A program made the position numbers and the translations under genes. The notes beneath the pieces were generated by a model that had not been told where the DNA came from, ran no database searches, and worked only from the letters and a program-made list of their open reading frames with translations. This document shows positions 17,698-27,274 of a stretch of DNA of 64,000 bases, piece by piece. The stretch spans positions 1-64,000 of the forward strand of contig NZ_BNJI01000003.1 in NCBI RefSeq assembly GCF_016587415.1. Direction: 5' to 3'. Source of the stretch: Ktedonobacter sp. SOSP1-85. Its GTDB lineage: Bacteria > Chloroflexota > Ktedonobacteria > Ktedonobacterales > Ktedonobacteraceae. Every line of letters starts with the position of its first letter. Position 1 is the first letter of the stretch.

Positions 17698-18321
17698 ATG
17701 GCAAACGACCCGAATCAATTTGGCTTGTGGCAACCGTGGCAACCGGAGGAGGTCGCCAGATTCTTTTCCTCGCTTACGGTTCCCTGGTGGATCGCCGGAG
17801 GATGGGCACTCGATCTCTTCCTCGGAGTTCAAACGCGAGAGCATGAGGATATCGATATCCTCTTTCTGCGCCGAGATCAGCACGAGATCCGTGCGCAGTT
17901 TCAGGGATGGGATGTTCAAGAAGCGCATGAGGAACTGTTACCCAGTTCGTGGCCTTTCCAAGAATGGAAACAAGACATGCTTCTCCCGGCTTCGGTCCAT
18001 GATATTTGGTGTCGTCCGCACGAGAGTGATCCCTGGGCTCTCCAATTGATGGTCATAGACACCGACCAGGACCAATGGATTTCTCGTCGCACGGCACAGA
18101 TCCGTGGTTCTCTCTCTACTCTGGGATCGGTCACATCGGATGGCATTCCCTATCTTGCTCCAGAAATTCAGTTGTTCTACAAAGCCAAGAGGCTGCGTCC
18201 TAAGGACGAGGTGGATTTCGCCAGGACACTCCCCGCTCTTGATGGAAAGCGTCGAGAATGGTTGGCTCAGTTCCTTGCTCTCGTCCATCCTGGGCATTCC
18301 TGGCTGACTGAACTTACTTAA
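17698..18321 (+). CDS. ANT(2'')-like nucleotidyltransferase domain protein
   Basis: A 207-residue protein of the aminoglycoside adenylyltransferase-like nucleotidyltransferase group. VPWWIAGGWALDLFLG and REHEDIDILFLRRDQ form the GG(W/S)...D.D motif of the DNA polymerase beta-like fold, with the two metal-binding aspartates in EDIDI. A later block reads YLAPEIQLFYKAK. Homologues are often annotated as aminoglycoside adenylyltransferases, but real resistance is not implied. GGAAGGAA lies just before the ATG. It stands alone between ISL3-related sequences, so it may have arrived with mobile DNA. Confidence 0.85.
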   Translation: MANDPNQFGLWQPWQPEEVARFFSSLTVPWWIAGGWALDLFLGVQTREHEDIDILFLRRDQHEIRAQFQGWDVQEAHEELLPSSWPFQEWKQDMLLPASVHDIWCRPHESDPWALQLMVIDTDQDQWISRRTAQIRGSLSTLGSVTSDGIPYLAPEIQLFYKAKRLRPKDEVDFARTLPALDGKRREWLAQFLALVHPGHSWLTELT

Positions 18322-18482
18322 ATCTCGTCATATGGAGATGGGTTTGTATCTTGTGAAAGCCAAACAATCTAGTCAATTGTATCAGATGATAGATCCAAGG
18401 AGAATGGAATGGGTAGGCCAGAAGCGAGGATGGTATGGTTTGAGACTCTGCGCGAACTAGGCTTGAAAGATTGAATCTCAGA

Positions 18483-18600
18483 CCCGGCCAATCATTTTGA
18501 CAAATGGCAATAAACAGGAGCATTCAAGCTCAATAACGGTTGTGCTAAAACAGCATAACCTGGCCGAGAGCACAAAAATCGGGCATAAGGTGGCCAGAAG
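18483..18600. repeat. ISL3-like terminal sequence relic
   Basis: The stretch contains GGCCAATCATTTTGACAAAT, which is the reverse complement of the left-end sequence of the ISL3 element near 15670-15690. GGCATAAGGTGGCC-type motifs follow, as in that end. No transposase is attached. Confidence 0.6.
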
Positions 18601-19635
18601 TACGAAATCCTTCAACAGATTTGATCGGCCTGGCGAGCATTCTGAGAGTGGAGTTCCTTCAGAAAATGCCCGTCTCGGGGAAGATTTGAGCGTAAAATTC
18701 CGTTTGGGAAGCAATCCAAAAACGGCAATGAATGCCGTTTTGGCCAGATTATTCCGAGAGTCACATCTCTCACCGTTATCGCAAGGAACGCAACCATTCC
18801 CAAAAAATGCACCAAAACAGGGGTGTAACACCCCCTTTTCGTGCTCAAAAAACGCCATTTTGTGCAATCGTAATTTGGCACGATATTGTAGGAAAAACAC
18901 GGGAGCAGCACACGTGAAGGGCAGGCGCTGCGTGGAACAACCATGGGAAAAACATGGGAAAAACAAAACCACCATCCATCGTCCTGGCGCCTCCCAGGCC
19001 AACACACGCTCCTTCATGCTGGCAGCGGCAGGGACAAGCCTCGAGAACGATCCTCATTGATGCCAGTGCAGAGAGCATTGCAGGACGCGCCGGCGGCAAC
19101 GGCAAACGAGTGTGATTGTTTGGAGCACGAGACTGGCGCGCCCGTGTCTCTTTCGCATGTCTCTTGCCCTGGGCCAGGCTCGGCCGCGGCCAAACACGAT
19201 CCAAGAGGGAAGAGCAACAATCAGGGCCTGAGCAAGAGAACAGGCCCTGCCTCGCTTCTTCCAGATAGACCTGGCTCATGAAAAGGAGCTGGTGGAAGAA
19301 GGGCAAAATCGCGATGGCAAGAATATGAGCATGTTCACGCTCACTCTGGGGGCGCCACTGCCCTCTTTTCCCTGTCATCCCTTCATTCTTCTCTCCTCTC
19401 ACGCACCTCCTCCCCATCTCCACCCACCCTCTCTTCTGCACTCCCACACTCTCACCAGGCACCCGGGCATAGACCACATCCAAAGCGCCCGCCATCTCCA
19501 CCTTGCCCTTTCTGACAAGGTGGTGCACGGATCGGCCGCCTTACACTTGTGTAGCGCACCAGAATCAATCAAGCATCTCCAGCACATCCCTCCCACCAAT
19601 GCCCATAGAGCCTGGCTTATTCAACCTCTCCCCTC
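18601..19635. other. about 1 kb without a recognisable gene
   Basis: Only chance frames are seen. Items noted are a GC hairpin with GGGGTG/CACCCC near 18820, a tandem ATGGGAAAAAC pair near 18951-18972, and an AGGGCCTG / CAGGCCCT hairpin near 19225-19250. The base composition is mixed, suggesting mosaic origin. Confidence 0.4.
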
Positions 19636-19664
19636 TTGAAACTTGCTCATTCATGCACTATAGT
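19636..19664 (+). promoter_or_regulatory. sigma-70-like promoter
   Basis: TTGAAA (19636-19641), 17 bases and TATAGT (19659-19664) precede the next gene; the expected transcription start is near 19671. Confidence 0.6.
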
Positions 19665-19681
19665 CTCTTTATGCATAGCAA

Positions 19682-20446
19682 ATGCCATATATGCCCTTCC
19701 TTGTAGAGCAAAAGAGAGAGAGGCACACCGTGAGTGAAGGAGAGCCAAACCTTGCAGAGAGGGAACCCACAGAACAGGAACGCGCCGAAGGAGCCATTGG
19801 TCCACAGGTCAACTTCCGTCCGAGTAAAGAGGATAAACTTCGTTTATGGCGACTCATGGAGCGAACTGGCCTGGGAATCACCGAAGTCATACGTTTCTCG
19901 CTCACACAGACCGAGCGGCACTCCCCTGTGACGCGCCCTTCAGCCCAAATTGACCCTCAACGTATGCAGTACCTCGTTGGCTTCATCAGCATCCTGCGCC
20001 CCTTTTGCCAGGCAGCCTTGCGCAGTATGAGTGAGCAGCAGGTGAGCCTCACTGAACAGCGACTGTGGGTCCAAAACCTACTCGCCTCGTTCCACAATCC
20101 ACTACACATTTGCAGTGTGCTTGCCGAGCATCTTGACCTTGAGCAGTGCAAGGTCTTCTTGCGTCATGAAGATCGGTACTACCTTCAGTACCAGGCGACC
20201 GTGAAGCTGTTAGAACGGCAGGTAAGTGACATCTCTTCCCGTTACCCACCACAAGAACGTTATGACGAGGAAAGCATCCAGTTCGATCCACCTTTACGGC
20301 TCTTCAGCGATGATATTCTTACTGCCTATCAAGAAACGCTGGCGAGCGCGACAGAGCAACATGCCACAATGCTCGAGACCCTCTGTCAAGGGGTGCTGGC
20401 ATTCCTGCCTCGCGCCCTGACCCAGGCCAAGGGAGCAACAGCGTAA
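19682..20446 (+). CDS. hypothetical protein with ribbon-helix-helix-like N-terminus
   Basis: A 254-residue soluble protein. Residues ~40-75 (VNFRPSKEDKLRLWRLMERT and GITEVIRFSLTQTERH) resemble a ribbon-helix-helix DNA-binding unit: one strand followed by two helices. The remainder is predicted helical and not recognised. ATG 19682 is only ~11 bases from the predicted transcript start; the in-frame GTG at 19730, preceded by GAGAGAGAGG, may be the true start. It is followed by an IS1-like element. A role in plasmid or mobile-element control is possible but not shown. Confidence 0.65.
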   Translation: MPYMPFLVEQKRERHTVSEGEPNLAEREPTEQERAEGAIGPQVNFRPSKEDKLRLWRLMERTGLGITEVIRFSLTQTERHSPVTRPSAQIDPQRMQYLVGFISILRPFCQAALRSMSEQQVSLTEQRLWVQNLLASFHNPLHICSVLAEHLDLEQCKVFLRHEDRYYLQYQATVKLLERQVSDISSRYPPQERYDEESIQFDPPLRLFSDDILTAYQETLASATEQHATMLETLCQGVLAFLPRALTQAKGATA

Positions 20447-20554
20447 CCGACCATGAACAATGACCGTGAGTAGAAGCCATCTGAGGCAGCACGCCTCACC
20501 AGTGCAGATCTCCGCCTCCGAAGCAACCGATTTAATCCCTGAGTCATTTGATCC

Positions 20555-21645
20555 GGTAGTGACTCTTGAAAGAAGTGGTAAAATAGAGGTCAGGAGGACT
20601 GACCATGACAGCAACCTCATCTCTGCCAGCATGCCCCAATCCTGCGTGTGCGCAGCCACACGTCATTCGCAATGGCAGTAGCAAAGGACGACAGCGCTAT
20701 CAGTGTCGTGGATGCGGCCGCTTCTTTGGCGAAACGGAAGGCACACCGATGTATGGTCTGCATACGCCAGTAGCCGAGGTGACTCAAGCGCTCCTGGTCG
20801 TGATGCGCCGAGGAAGTCTGCGGGCGGCGGAAGAGATTACAGGCCACAAATACGAGACGATTGGCCAATGGCTGCGACGAGCAGGCGAGCATGCGGAGGC
20901 CTTGACGAATATCTTCACACAGGATCTCCACCTCTCAACGGTCGAAATCGACGAGTTTTGGTCCTTCGTGCGCAAAAAAACGGAGCCCCCGACGAAGCTG
21001 ATGCCGGTGAACGCTGGGGATGCCTCGTGCAAGATCGCCCCAGCCGCTTCATCGCCGCCTGTGCCACAGGACACATCGGCGACGATCTCGTCGAGCGAGC
21101 GGTCACCCTCACCGTAGCACGCACACAGGGCCATCCGTTGAACTGGTGCAGCGATGGCTGGCGGGGCTATGCCGCGATTCTCAAACGAGCCTATCGCCAG
21201 CCGCTGCGCGCCGGGCAGCGCGGACGTCCCCCACTGGTGGTGCCTCCATACGTGCGTTTGACACGAACCATCAAGCACCGCGATGAGCATGGGAAACTGC
21301 TCTCCATCGAGATCCGCGCTGCTTTGGGCAAGGTGATTCCCCAGCCGGGAACCACCCATGTTGAGCGGCTCAACGGTGTTCTCCGCGATCGGCTTAATGC
21401 CCTCACACGCAAGACGCATGCCTTTGCCAAATGTGACACCACCTTCGATGCCTTGATCCACCTCCACCTCTTTGAGCACAACTGGATACGCCCCCATTTG
21501 GCGTTACGTCTCCCGAGGGAGAGGACTCCACAACGATATCAGCATCGCACTCCTGCCATGGTTTTGGGCCTCGCCGATCATCCTTGGTCCTTCCTCGCGT
21601 TCTTGACGACTCCCTTACATACCACTTCTCAATAGAGTCACTACC
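20555..21645. mobile_element. IS1-family-like insertion sequence (1091 bp)
   Basis: The ends are imperfect ~26-bp inverted repeats beginning GGTAGTGACTC on the left and ending GAGTCACTACC on the right, and both extend into an AGAAGTGGTA block. No 8-9 bp target duplication is visible. The right flank carries a TTTTTGCAACACTGCC stretch that looks like an IS6-type end. Confidence 0.85.
20605..21635 (+). CDS. IS1-family transposase made by -1 frameshift
   Basis: The first frame (20605-21117) carries the IS1-type zinc finger (CPNPACAQPHV and YQCRGCGRFF) and the first catalytic block VEIDEFWSFVRKK. The second frame, open from 20703 to 21635, continues with CSDGWRGYAAIL and HVERLNGVLRDRL, which hold the other acidic residues. 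The switch is -1 and coincides with a run of seven A at 20974-20980, the usual kind of slip site in IS1 elements. The product would be about 343 residues. No other damage is seen. Confidence 0.85.
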
Positions 21646-22048
21646 TATTTTTGCAACACTGCCCTTTTCCTGGCGCTGACAATGGGTAGCGACGTACGAC
21701 AAGACTGCGTGGTGCAAGGCGCATCTCCTCCTCAAGAATTTCAGGCATAACGGTTCCCTCCCTTGGTTATAAAAGTGCATCAAGACACGAGAAATAGAGG
21801 GGCCTGCTGAGAGGGGCAGGGCAAAGGAGAAAGCGCTTGCTCTTAACGAAGCATACCTGAACCAGAGGGGTGCGCACAACCCATTTATCCACGAACTTTT
21901 CCTCAGAGGGTGTGCACGAATTGTGGAGAAAACGCGAGCAATCGCCATAGCCTGGTCCGGACTGGCCTCCATGACGATTGCTCTCTTTATGGCCTCTTCG
22001 TTCTCATAAGGGGAAGATAGTTGACCTTACCGCCAAGGATAGCGTAGT
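21646..22048. other. intergenic, no gene seen
   Basis: A minus-strand frame overlapping 21403-21972 is a shadow of the transposase and does not look real. Apart from the IS6-like end fragment at the left border nothing was recognised. Confidence 0.35.
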
Positions 22049-22326
22049 AGGCCCATTTCCAACGTTCACTCCATGCCGGGCAAGATAGTTATATTGCAGC
22101 TAGATGTATCTCCAAATAAAGCAAAAGCAGTAAAACGAAAGGAATAGCGATGAATATGGCCTTCCCCTTTGCGGAAAAACTGAAGAATAGGGGTGCTAAA
22201 TAGTCTTTTACCACCCCTATTTCATGAGGAAAATACATCTTTTGTCGCCTTTTCCCCTTTCTACACCATACCGCCAGCTATATATAACTATCTTGCCCCG
22301 CATGGTGCGAACGTTGGAAATAGGCC
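22049..22326. repeat. MITE family C (278 bp) with central hairpin
   Basis: The ~45-bp terminal inverted repeats contain TTTCCAACGTTC and GGGCAAGATAGTTATAT on the left and their complements on the right, with about five mismatches. The centre (about 22190-22228) is itself a hairpin, AATAGGGGTG paired with CACCCCTATT. There is no coding capacity. Only one copy is in this window. Confidence 0.85.
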
Positions 22327-22437
22327 TGTCTGTCCCACTACTCATTTACAAGAGACGTGTGTGTGATAGCCCTTCTGGTGCGACTTGGTCTCTTGAGAGA
22401 ATGTCAATTCCTACAATTCGCGCTGATTCTCCCAGGT

Positions 22438-23598
22438 TCACCTCAAAATTGTTGCGGATTTGGCCTTATTTACTAGGCCCTTAGCGGAATCTATCGGGGA
22501 ATTTATGTCGGGACCCCCAATAAGCATTTCGCGCTGTTGGGCCGCAGAAGCATAACAGGCTTCAATGATACGCGAACGGCTCAGCCCTTCACTCCCATTG
22601 TGGCTTTTCCATTGTCCACTTTTAATTCGCTCCACGAATTGACGCGTGACGGCATCATGGCGACCCTCGCCACGCACATTTGGGCGAATCTCTGCTGGGG
22701 TTCCAGCAATATCCGTATAAATTGTTAGCGCGTTTTCCGCGTTGCCGTTGTGGGCATGGATGCTCGCACCTCCCTTCGTCCCATAGAGGACAATTTCATA
22801 ATCATCCTGCGCGTTGCCGTGGGTAGCCCAACTGGTTTCTAGCAGAAGTGTGGTCCCGTTGGAGAGCCGGATGAAAGCCGTGGCAAGGTCTTCCACTTCA
22901 AACACATGTTCTATTTCAGACGAATGACCACACATCTGAAAGTCAGCACTGCATCTACTCAGTTCACTATATGTTGAAGCGCTCACAGTCACCGCTGTTG
23001 GTTCACCTAGAAGGAAAAGCGCCATATCCAGCACGTGGATCCCAAGATCGATAAGTGGCCCACCGCCAGACATTCTCTTGCTCATGAACCAGGAACTGCC
23101 AGGGATGCCACGGCGGCGCATCCAGGAGACTTTGGCATAATAGATTGTGCCAAGCTGGCCTTCGTCGATCACGCGCTTCAGCGTTTGTACATCGGTACGT
23201 TGACGGTGATTAAAGATTACCTGAAGCACTCTATTGGCCTGGGTAGCAGCTTCTACCATCGCCTCGGCCTCAGCTAAGGTACTGGCTAGAGGTTTTTCAC
23301 ACAGCACATGCAGTCCCTGACTTAGGGCCTTCAGGGCAATCGGTGCATGGAGTGCGTTAGGCACCGCAATACTGATGGCATCCAAATCCTCGCGGGTGAG
23401 CAGATCTTCATAGTGGCGATACAGATGAGGTACTGCATAGGTTGTTCCCAGGGAGGTCAAGCGCTCTTCTTCTAGGCCCGCCAGTGCAAGGACTTCAACC
23501 TGTGGTAATTTTTGAAATCCTTTAAGGGCCGCCTCTCCCACATAAAGACCGATAATTCCTACACGTATCCTCGCGCTGCTATTTTTCGCGATCATCAT
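22438..23598 (-). CDS. Gfo/Idh/MocA family oxidoreductase
   Basis: A 386-residue NAD(P)-dependent dehydrogenase. The N-terminal Rossmann motif is slightly unusual (VGIIGLYVGEAALKGF), and the signature HVLCEKPLASTLAEAEAMV carries the catalytic-region EKP lysine. SGGGPLIDLGIHVLDMALFL supplies the second conserved block with the D..IH histidine. Members oxidise or epimerise sugars, inositols or related alcohols. The start at 23598 (MMIAKNSS) has AAAAGGAGT about 9 bases upstream and is better than the longer frame from 23679. It stands alone with no pathway neighbours, so the substrate is unknown. Confidence 0.9.
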   Translation of the reverse strand: MMIAKNSSARIRVGIIGLYVGEAALKGFQKLPQVEVLALAGLEEERLTSLGTTYAVPHLYRHYEDLLTREDLDAISIAVPNALHAPIALKALSQGLHVLCEKPLASTLAEAEAMVEAATQANRVLQVIFNHRQRTDVQTLKRVIDEGQLGTIYYAKVSWMRRRGIPGSSWFMSKRMSGGGPLIDLGIHVLDMALFLLGEPTAVTVSASTYSELSRCSADFQMCGHSSEIEHVFEVEDLATAFIRLSNGTTLLLETSWATHGNAQDDYEIVLYGTKGGASIHAHNGNAENALTIYTDIAGTPAEIRPNVRGEGRHDAVTRQFVERIKSGQWKSHNGSEGLSRSRIIEACYASAAQQREMLIGGPDINSPIDSAKGLVNKAKSATILR

Positions 23599-23822
23599 AC
23601 TGAGTGACTCCTTTTCTGGGGGAATCCCGAGATGGGGTTTCAATATTCCCACTGTGCGTTTCCGCCAAGTAGGGATCAATATATGTAATAAGAAGCTGAA
23701 AAGTATTTTAAGACAGAGGCCGGCTAAAAACGCTGCTAGCAGGCGCTAATCCTCACTTTCGTGTGCCAAATCTCTTCTGTTCTTTGCATGGCGCCTGAAA
23801 CAGTGTTGTCTGTCGAATAAAA

Positions 23823-23946
23823 TGGCTCATACACAGCTTTGGTGATAAGCACATCAATATAATGCTGAGAAGCAATTCTCTCTGCACAAAACCGCGAGGA
23901 GTTTTCAAAAATAAGCTCATCCTTCACTAAAGTTGTGTATGAGCCA
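23823..23946. repeat. MITE-like element (124 bp)
   Basis: A 23-bp terminal inverted repeat begins TGGCTCATACACA; the arms differ at two positions. It is non-coding. It lies at the left of a 770-bp cluster of palindromic elements. Confidence 0.8.
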
Positions 23947-23966
23947 ATAAAATTTCGTTTTTCCGA

Positions 23967-24296
23967 CGCATAAATTGGCTCTTGCCCACTTCGGATACTG
24001 GTGGCGAAGTCAATGTTCACGCTCAATCTTTCATGATATTCAACTCGCACTGAGCACGATTTCTGACTTCGCCACCAGTAACACTTCGGGGGCTTAGTGC
24101 TCGCTTGTTCTTCATCACGCGCTGGAAGATTCATACATTGCAGTGCTCCTCCAGCTCAGCAAGCAAGCCGTGAGCCCCCGAAGTGATACTGGTGGCGAAG
24201 TCGAGGTTCACGCTTGGGATTCAATGAATTCAAGCTGGCATGGAGCATCATTTTTGACTTCGCCACCAGTATCCGAAGTGGGCAAGAGCCATAAAT
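23967..24296. repeat. nested palindrome built from two 85-bp elements
   Basis: Two direct copies of an 85-bp element (23996-24080 and 24187-24271) each carry perfect ends TACTGGTGGCGAAGTC / GACTTCGCCACCAGTA. Their outer flanks form a perfect ~36-bp inverted repeat that includes TGGCTCTTGCCCACTTCGGA. Their inner flanks form a second one (CACTTCGGGGGCT). The whole block is therefore a palindrome containing palindromes. Confidence 0.9.
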
Positions 24297-24436
24297 TTTC
24301 CATGCAGCATTTAATCATTTTTCTCGAATTGATCCGTGCCCGGGCAAAAGAAAACACACGGCTTTCTGACGCATAACCGTTCATGCGGTGCCATGAAGGC
24401 GCTCATCAAGCAATATCAAATAGTGCCATTTCTGAC

Positions 24437-24591
24437 CCATAATTTTTCGTGTCAATGCGAAAAAGGCCGTTTGGGGCGATCCGAACGTCCAGAAAACAAT
24501 CAGTTTGTTGTCTAGAAAAGAATTGCATCAGAGAGCGTCAAACGTACGCTTCTCTTGCCTCTTAACTACTCAGGCACACGAAAAATTATGG
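24437..24591. repeat. MITE-like element (155 bp)
   Basis: A perfect 16-bp inverted repeat, CCATAATTTTTCGTGT (24437-24452) with its complement at 24576-24591, encloses a non-coding AT-rich interior. Confidence 0.65.
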
Positions 24592-24703
24592 CTCAAAATG
24601 CGAAGAGAATTGCGACAAACAACACATTCTCAAGCAAACTAGCAGATATGTTAAAACTCGTTGTGCATCCCGTGGGTCTAGAGAGGATCTTATCGGGTAG
24701 AGA

Positions 24704-26106
24704 TTACTCTCCTTCTCTCGCATAGTCATTGTGTTCTCTTTCGCTTTTCCCAGGAACCTTGCTTGTGCGATGATGGCGTACTTCAGCCAGAAATTCAGGC
24801 CACCATTCATCTTGTTTTGACAAGGCGAACAGGGCTTCACGCGATTGGTCCCAACGTTCCCGCAATCTTTCCCAGGCCGAAAGCAGTGCGTGTCTGCTTC
24901 CCAATTCGGGAATCAACCACTTGCGCCCAATTTGAGCATGTAACACTTCATCTGCCCAGTCGTAATCCTGGAATCTTGTTACAAGCTCGTCTCCCGCAGC
25001 AAAAGCGATCTCCCATTCCCAGCGCTTCCCAGTCTCCTTAGGCATCAAATTTTGTTCAATTCCCCACAGAATAATGTGTGCCTCGAGTGGCTCATAGCTC
25101 TTGTTCAGGGATAAGGATGATGTTATGTCAAGGGGATAGCGATAAAAGGGAACTCCTTTGGCATATAATCCTACCTCTCCCATCATTGCATGCCGGGCTT
25201 CATCCCAAAGTTGCCGACTCAGATCCTGATAGTATTCCCAAGGTTTCCCCTGTGTCTTAAAGAGAATTGGCCCCATCCATTCTGGAACATCCATTTCTCG
25301 CAATCGCTTGTAGAGTAACGCGTACATACGCTCATCCGCATCTCGGGATATATCTTGATAATACTCATCAATGGCTGCTGATCGATTCAACGAATCGCGA
25401 AAACGCTGATCGCGCCGTGGAACGCTGTCCATAGTATAGGCAGAGCCATCAGAGCGAGGACATGGGGAAGGAATATTATTCTCATTGGGAAGATCTCCCG
25501 CAATTCCCCAGCGGCATCCAGGAACCAAGACAGATGTTTTTCCCAGTCATGAGCTATCTTGGCTGCTTCTGGGGCCTGCGTTAAAGCGGTTGTTGCTTGT
25601 GTTCCCCAAACCACCATTTCCTCTTCATCTTTCAGAAGCAAACGGAGGAGACGGCAGGTCGGATAGTCGCTTAGTGGGTTTGCTTGAGCCAAGTGCTGGT
25701 TCAACGCACGAATGAGTGCTGGTTTGACAACGCGGTAGACGCCAACCAGCAGTTCAATTGTATTGCTCGCCCGGATAAGTTCTTCAAAGAGCCTCTTCAG
25801 CTCTTCGTCAGGAGCCTCATCCAGGAAATGCGGAGGTTCTCGCATTTCTGTCACCCGTTTTCGGAGCCAAGTGCTATGTTCTGCCTCAAGCCAGAGATGT
25901 AAACTGAATGCACACTTAACTTCCCACTCTGGAGTATGAGCAAGATGCGCAGCGAAGAGTGCATGCGAGGCAGTTTTAACATAATTGTAGCGTTTGAGGA
26001 GAGAAACAGTATGATCAACAGTATGGCCAGGACGACACGCTTCCTCATATGTACAAAGGCCAGCAAGTGGCTCAATACCAAGATTATCGATTGTTTGAGG
26101 TACCAA
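24704..26106 (-). CDS. ferritin-like protein, one gene split by a frameshift
   Basis: Two overlapping frames (25387-26106 and 24704-25528) join into one ~465-residue helical protein if one base is added to the CCCC run at 25506-25509; the join then reads FLDAAGGIAGDLPNE. Two ExxH-type motifs, LWLEAEHSTWLRKR and LWDEARHAMMGE, sit in long helices and resemble the iron-binding pairs of ferritin-like diiron proteins. No close named family comes to mind. ATG 26106 is followed by MVPQTIDNLG. It is divergent from an AraC regulator with 171 bp between, so the regulator may control it. Confidence 0.65.
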
Positions 26107-26277
26107 TTTTCTATATCTCCTTGTCTAATGAGATCAAACCTCATGGATAGGAGTATACCGAAAAATGCGGGAAAGAGCAGGGTTTAATTATGATATGATA
26201 GGGTCAAAAACAATCATGATGTACTGAATGAGAAGCGCGCGAGCCATTAGTATAGCGAAAAGGAGTAAAGGAGCTTA

Positions 26278-27162
26278 ATGCATTCAATAAGTCAAATACA
26301 CATGAAACCGTGTACATTCCATTCTCCTATCGTTCCCTTTATTCGGCAAGCAGATTTTGCAGTACGTAGACCCTGGCATTCGCCACCACGCCGTCTCTTG
26401 GACTACCTACTGATCTATATCCAAGAAGGACACTGCCTTGTTTCGGTGGAAGAAAGATCCTACCATTTTCACGAAGGGGATTTTTGTCTCATCCAACCCA
26501 ATGATCTTCACACCTTGGAAGGCACAACCCAGACAATCACACCATATGCACACTTGGATATTTTCTACCATCCGCTTCGTGAGGAGAGCTTTCCTACTCG
26601 ACCTGGCCAAGTTGACTTAACTGGTTTTCATCATTTGCTTCAACCACGATTAAATGATTGGGATAGTCTCCATGTCCCTGTCAAATTTGTACCAGCGCGT
26701 CCAATCTGGTTTCGTGAGACGATGCTAACGATGATTGGTGCTTGGCAGCGGCGAGATGTGGTCAGTCAACTGGAAGCACAGTATCATGCCATGGCCCTTG
26801 TATTATCTTTGCTAAAGCAGCAACAGATGGTGACGGAGGCTTTGCAAGACTCACGCTCATTGCATTGGATGCTCTCCTATCTCTCGTTTCATCTCGCTGA
26901 ACCCATCTCCATTGCCGATATGGCTCGCTACGCCCATCTCTCCCCAGCGCATTTTTCCCGGATCTTTCGTCAACAATTTGGCCTTTCCCCGCACCAATAT
27001 CTTCTCCGTCTACGTCTCCAGCATGCTCAGATGCTCCTCCAACAAACGGACCTGACCATAGAGCGGATAGCCAAATACTGTGGCTTTGCAGATGCCCATC
27101 ATTTCTCAAAGACCTTTCGAAAAAACGTTGGTTGCTCTCCAGGATTCTACCGCCATGGCTGA
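26278..27162 (+). CDS. AraC family transcriptional regulator
   Basis: A 294-residue regulator with an N-terminal cupin-like sensing domain (RRLLDYLLIYIQEGHCLVSV and HEGDFCLIQPNDLHTL). A C-terminal double HTH follows: SIADMARYAHLSPAHFSRIF, FGLSPHQYLLRLRLQHAQML, then IERIAKYCGFADAHHFSKTF. AAAGGAGC precedes the ATG. The cupin domain suggests a sugar or small-metabolite ligand. Its divergent neighbour is the ferritin-like gene. Confidence 0.92.
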   Translation: MHSISQIHMKPCTFHSPIVPFIRQADFAVRRPWHSPPRRLLDYLLIYIQEGHCLVSVEERSYHFHEGDFCLIQPNDLHTLEGTTQTITPYAHLDIFYHPLREESFPTRPGQVDLTGFHHLLQPRLNDWDSLHVPVKFVPARPIWFRETMLTMIGAWQRRDVVSQLEAQYHAMALVLSLLKQQQMVTEALQDSRSLHWMLSYLSFHLAEPISIADMARYAHLSPAHFSRIFRQQFGLSPHQYLLRLRLQHAQMLLQQTDLTIERIAKYCGFADAHHFSKTFRKNVGCSPGFYRHG

Positions 27163-27187
27163 AAAATAAGGAAAATGGTAGTAAAAG

Positions 27188-27232
27188 GCCTCTGAGGGAC
27201 AACTGAACGAAAAACGGTTCTGACGCAAAGTT
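27188..27232. repeat. solo end of MITE family B and IS6-like end
   Basis: GGCCTCTGAGG at 27188 plus ACAACTGAACG matches the left terminus of MITE B, but no right end follows. About 30 bp on, GGTTCTGACGCAAAG resembles an IS6-family terminus. These are fragments only. Confidence 0.5.
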
Positions 27233-27274
27233 GGTGGTAAGCTCTTCAAAGTCAAGGTGGATATTGCGCAGATT

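Noticed and set aside
18845..19528. 227-codon minus-strand frame
   Set aside because: Low-complexity composition, no conserved motif and no ribosome binding site; it overlaps a region without coding signals on either strand.
21403..21972. 189-codon minus-strand frame overlapping the IS1-like element
   Set aside because: It is partly antisense to the transposase, and the rest has no recognisable motif or start signal.
23996..24080. Bidirectional terminator
   Set aside because: The 85-bp unit is repeated with mobile-element-like perfect ends and no adjacent gene end, so an element is a better explanation.
23736..24134. 132-codon minus-strand frame
   Set aside because: It is built mostly from the palindromic elements in this cluster and has no protein-like core.
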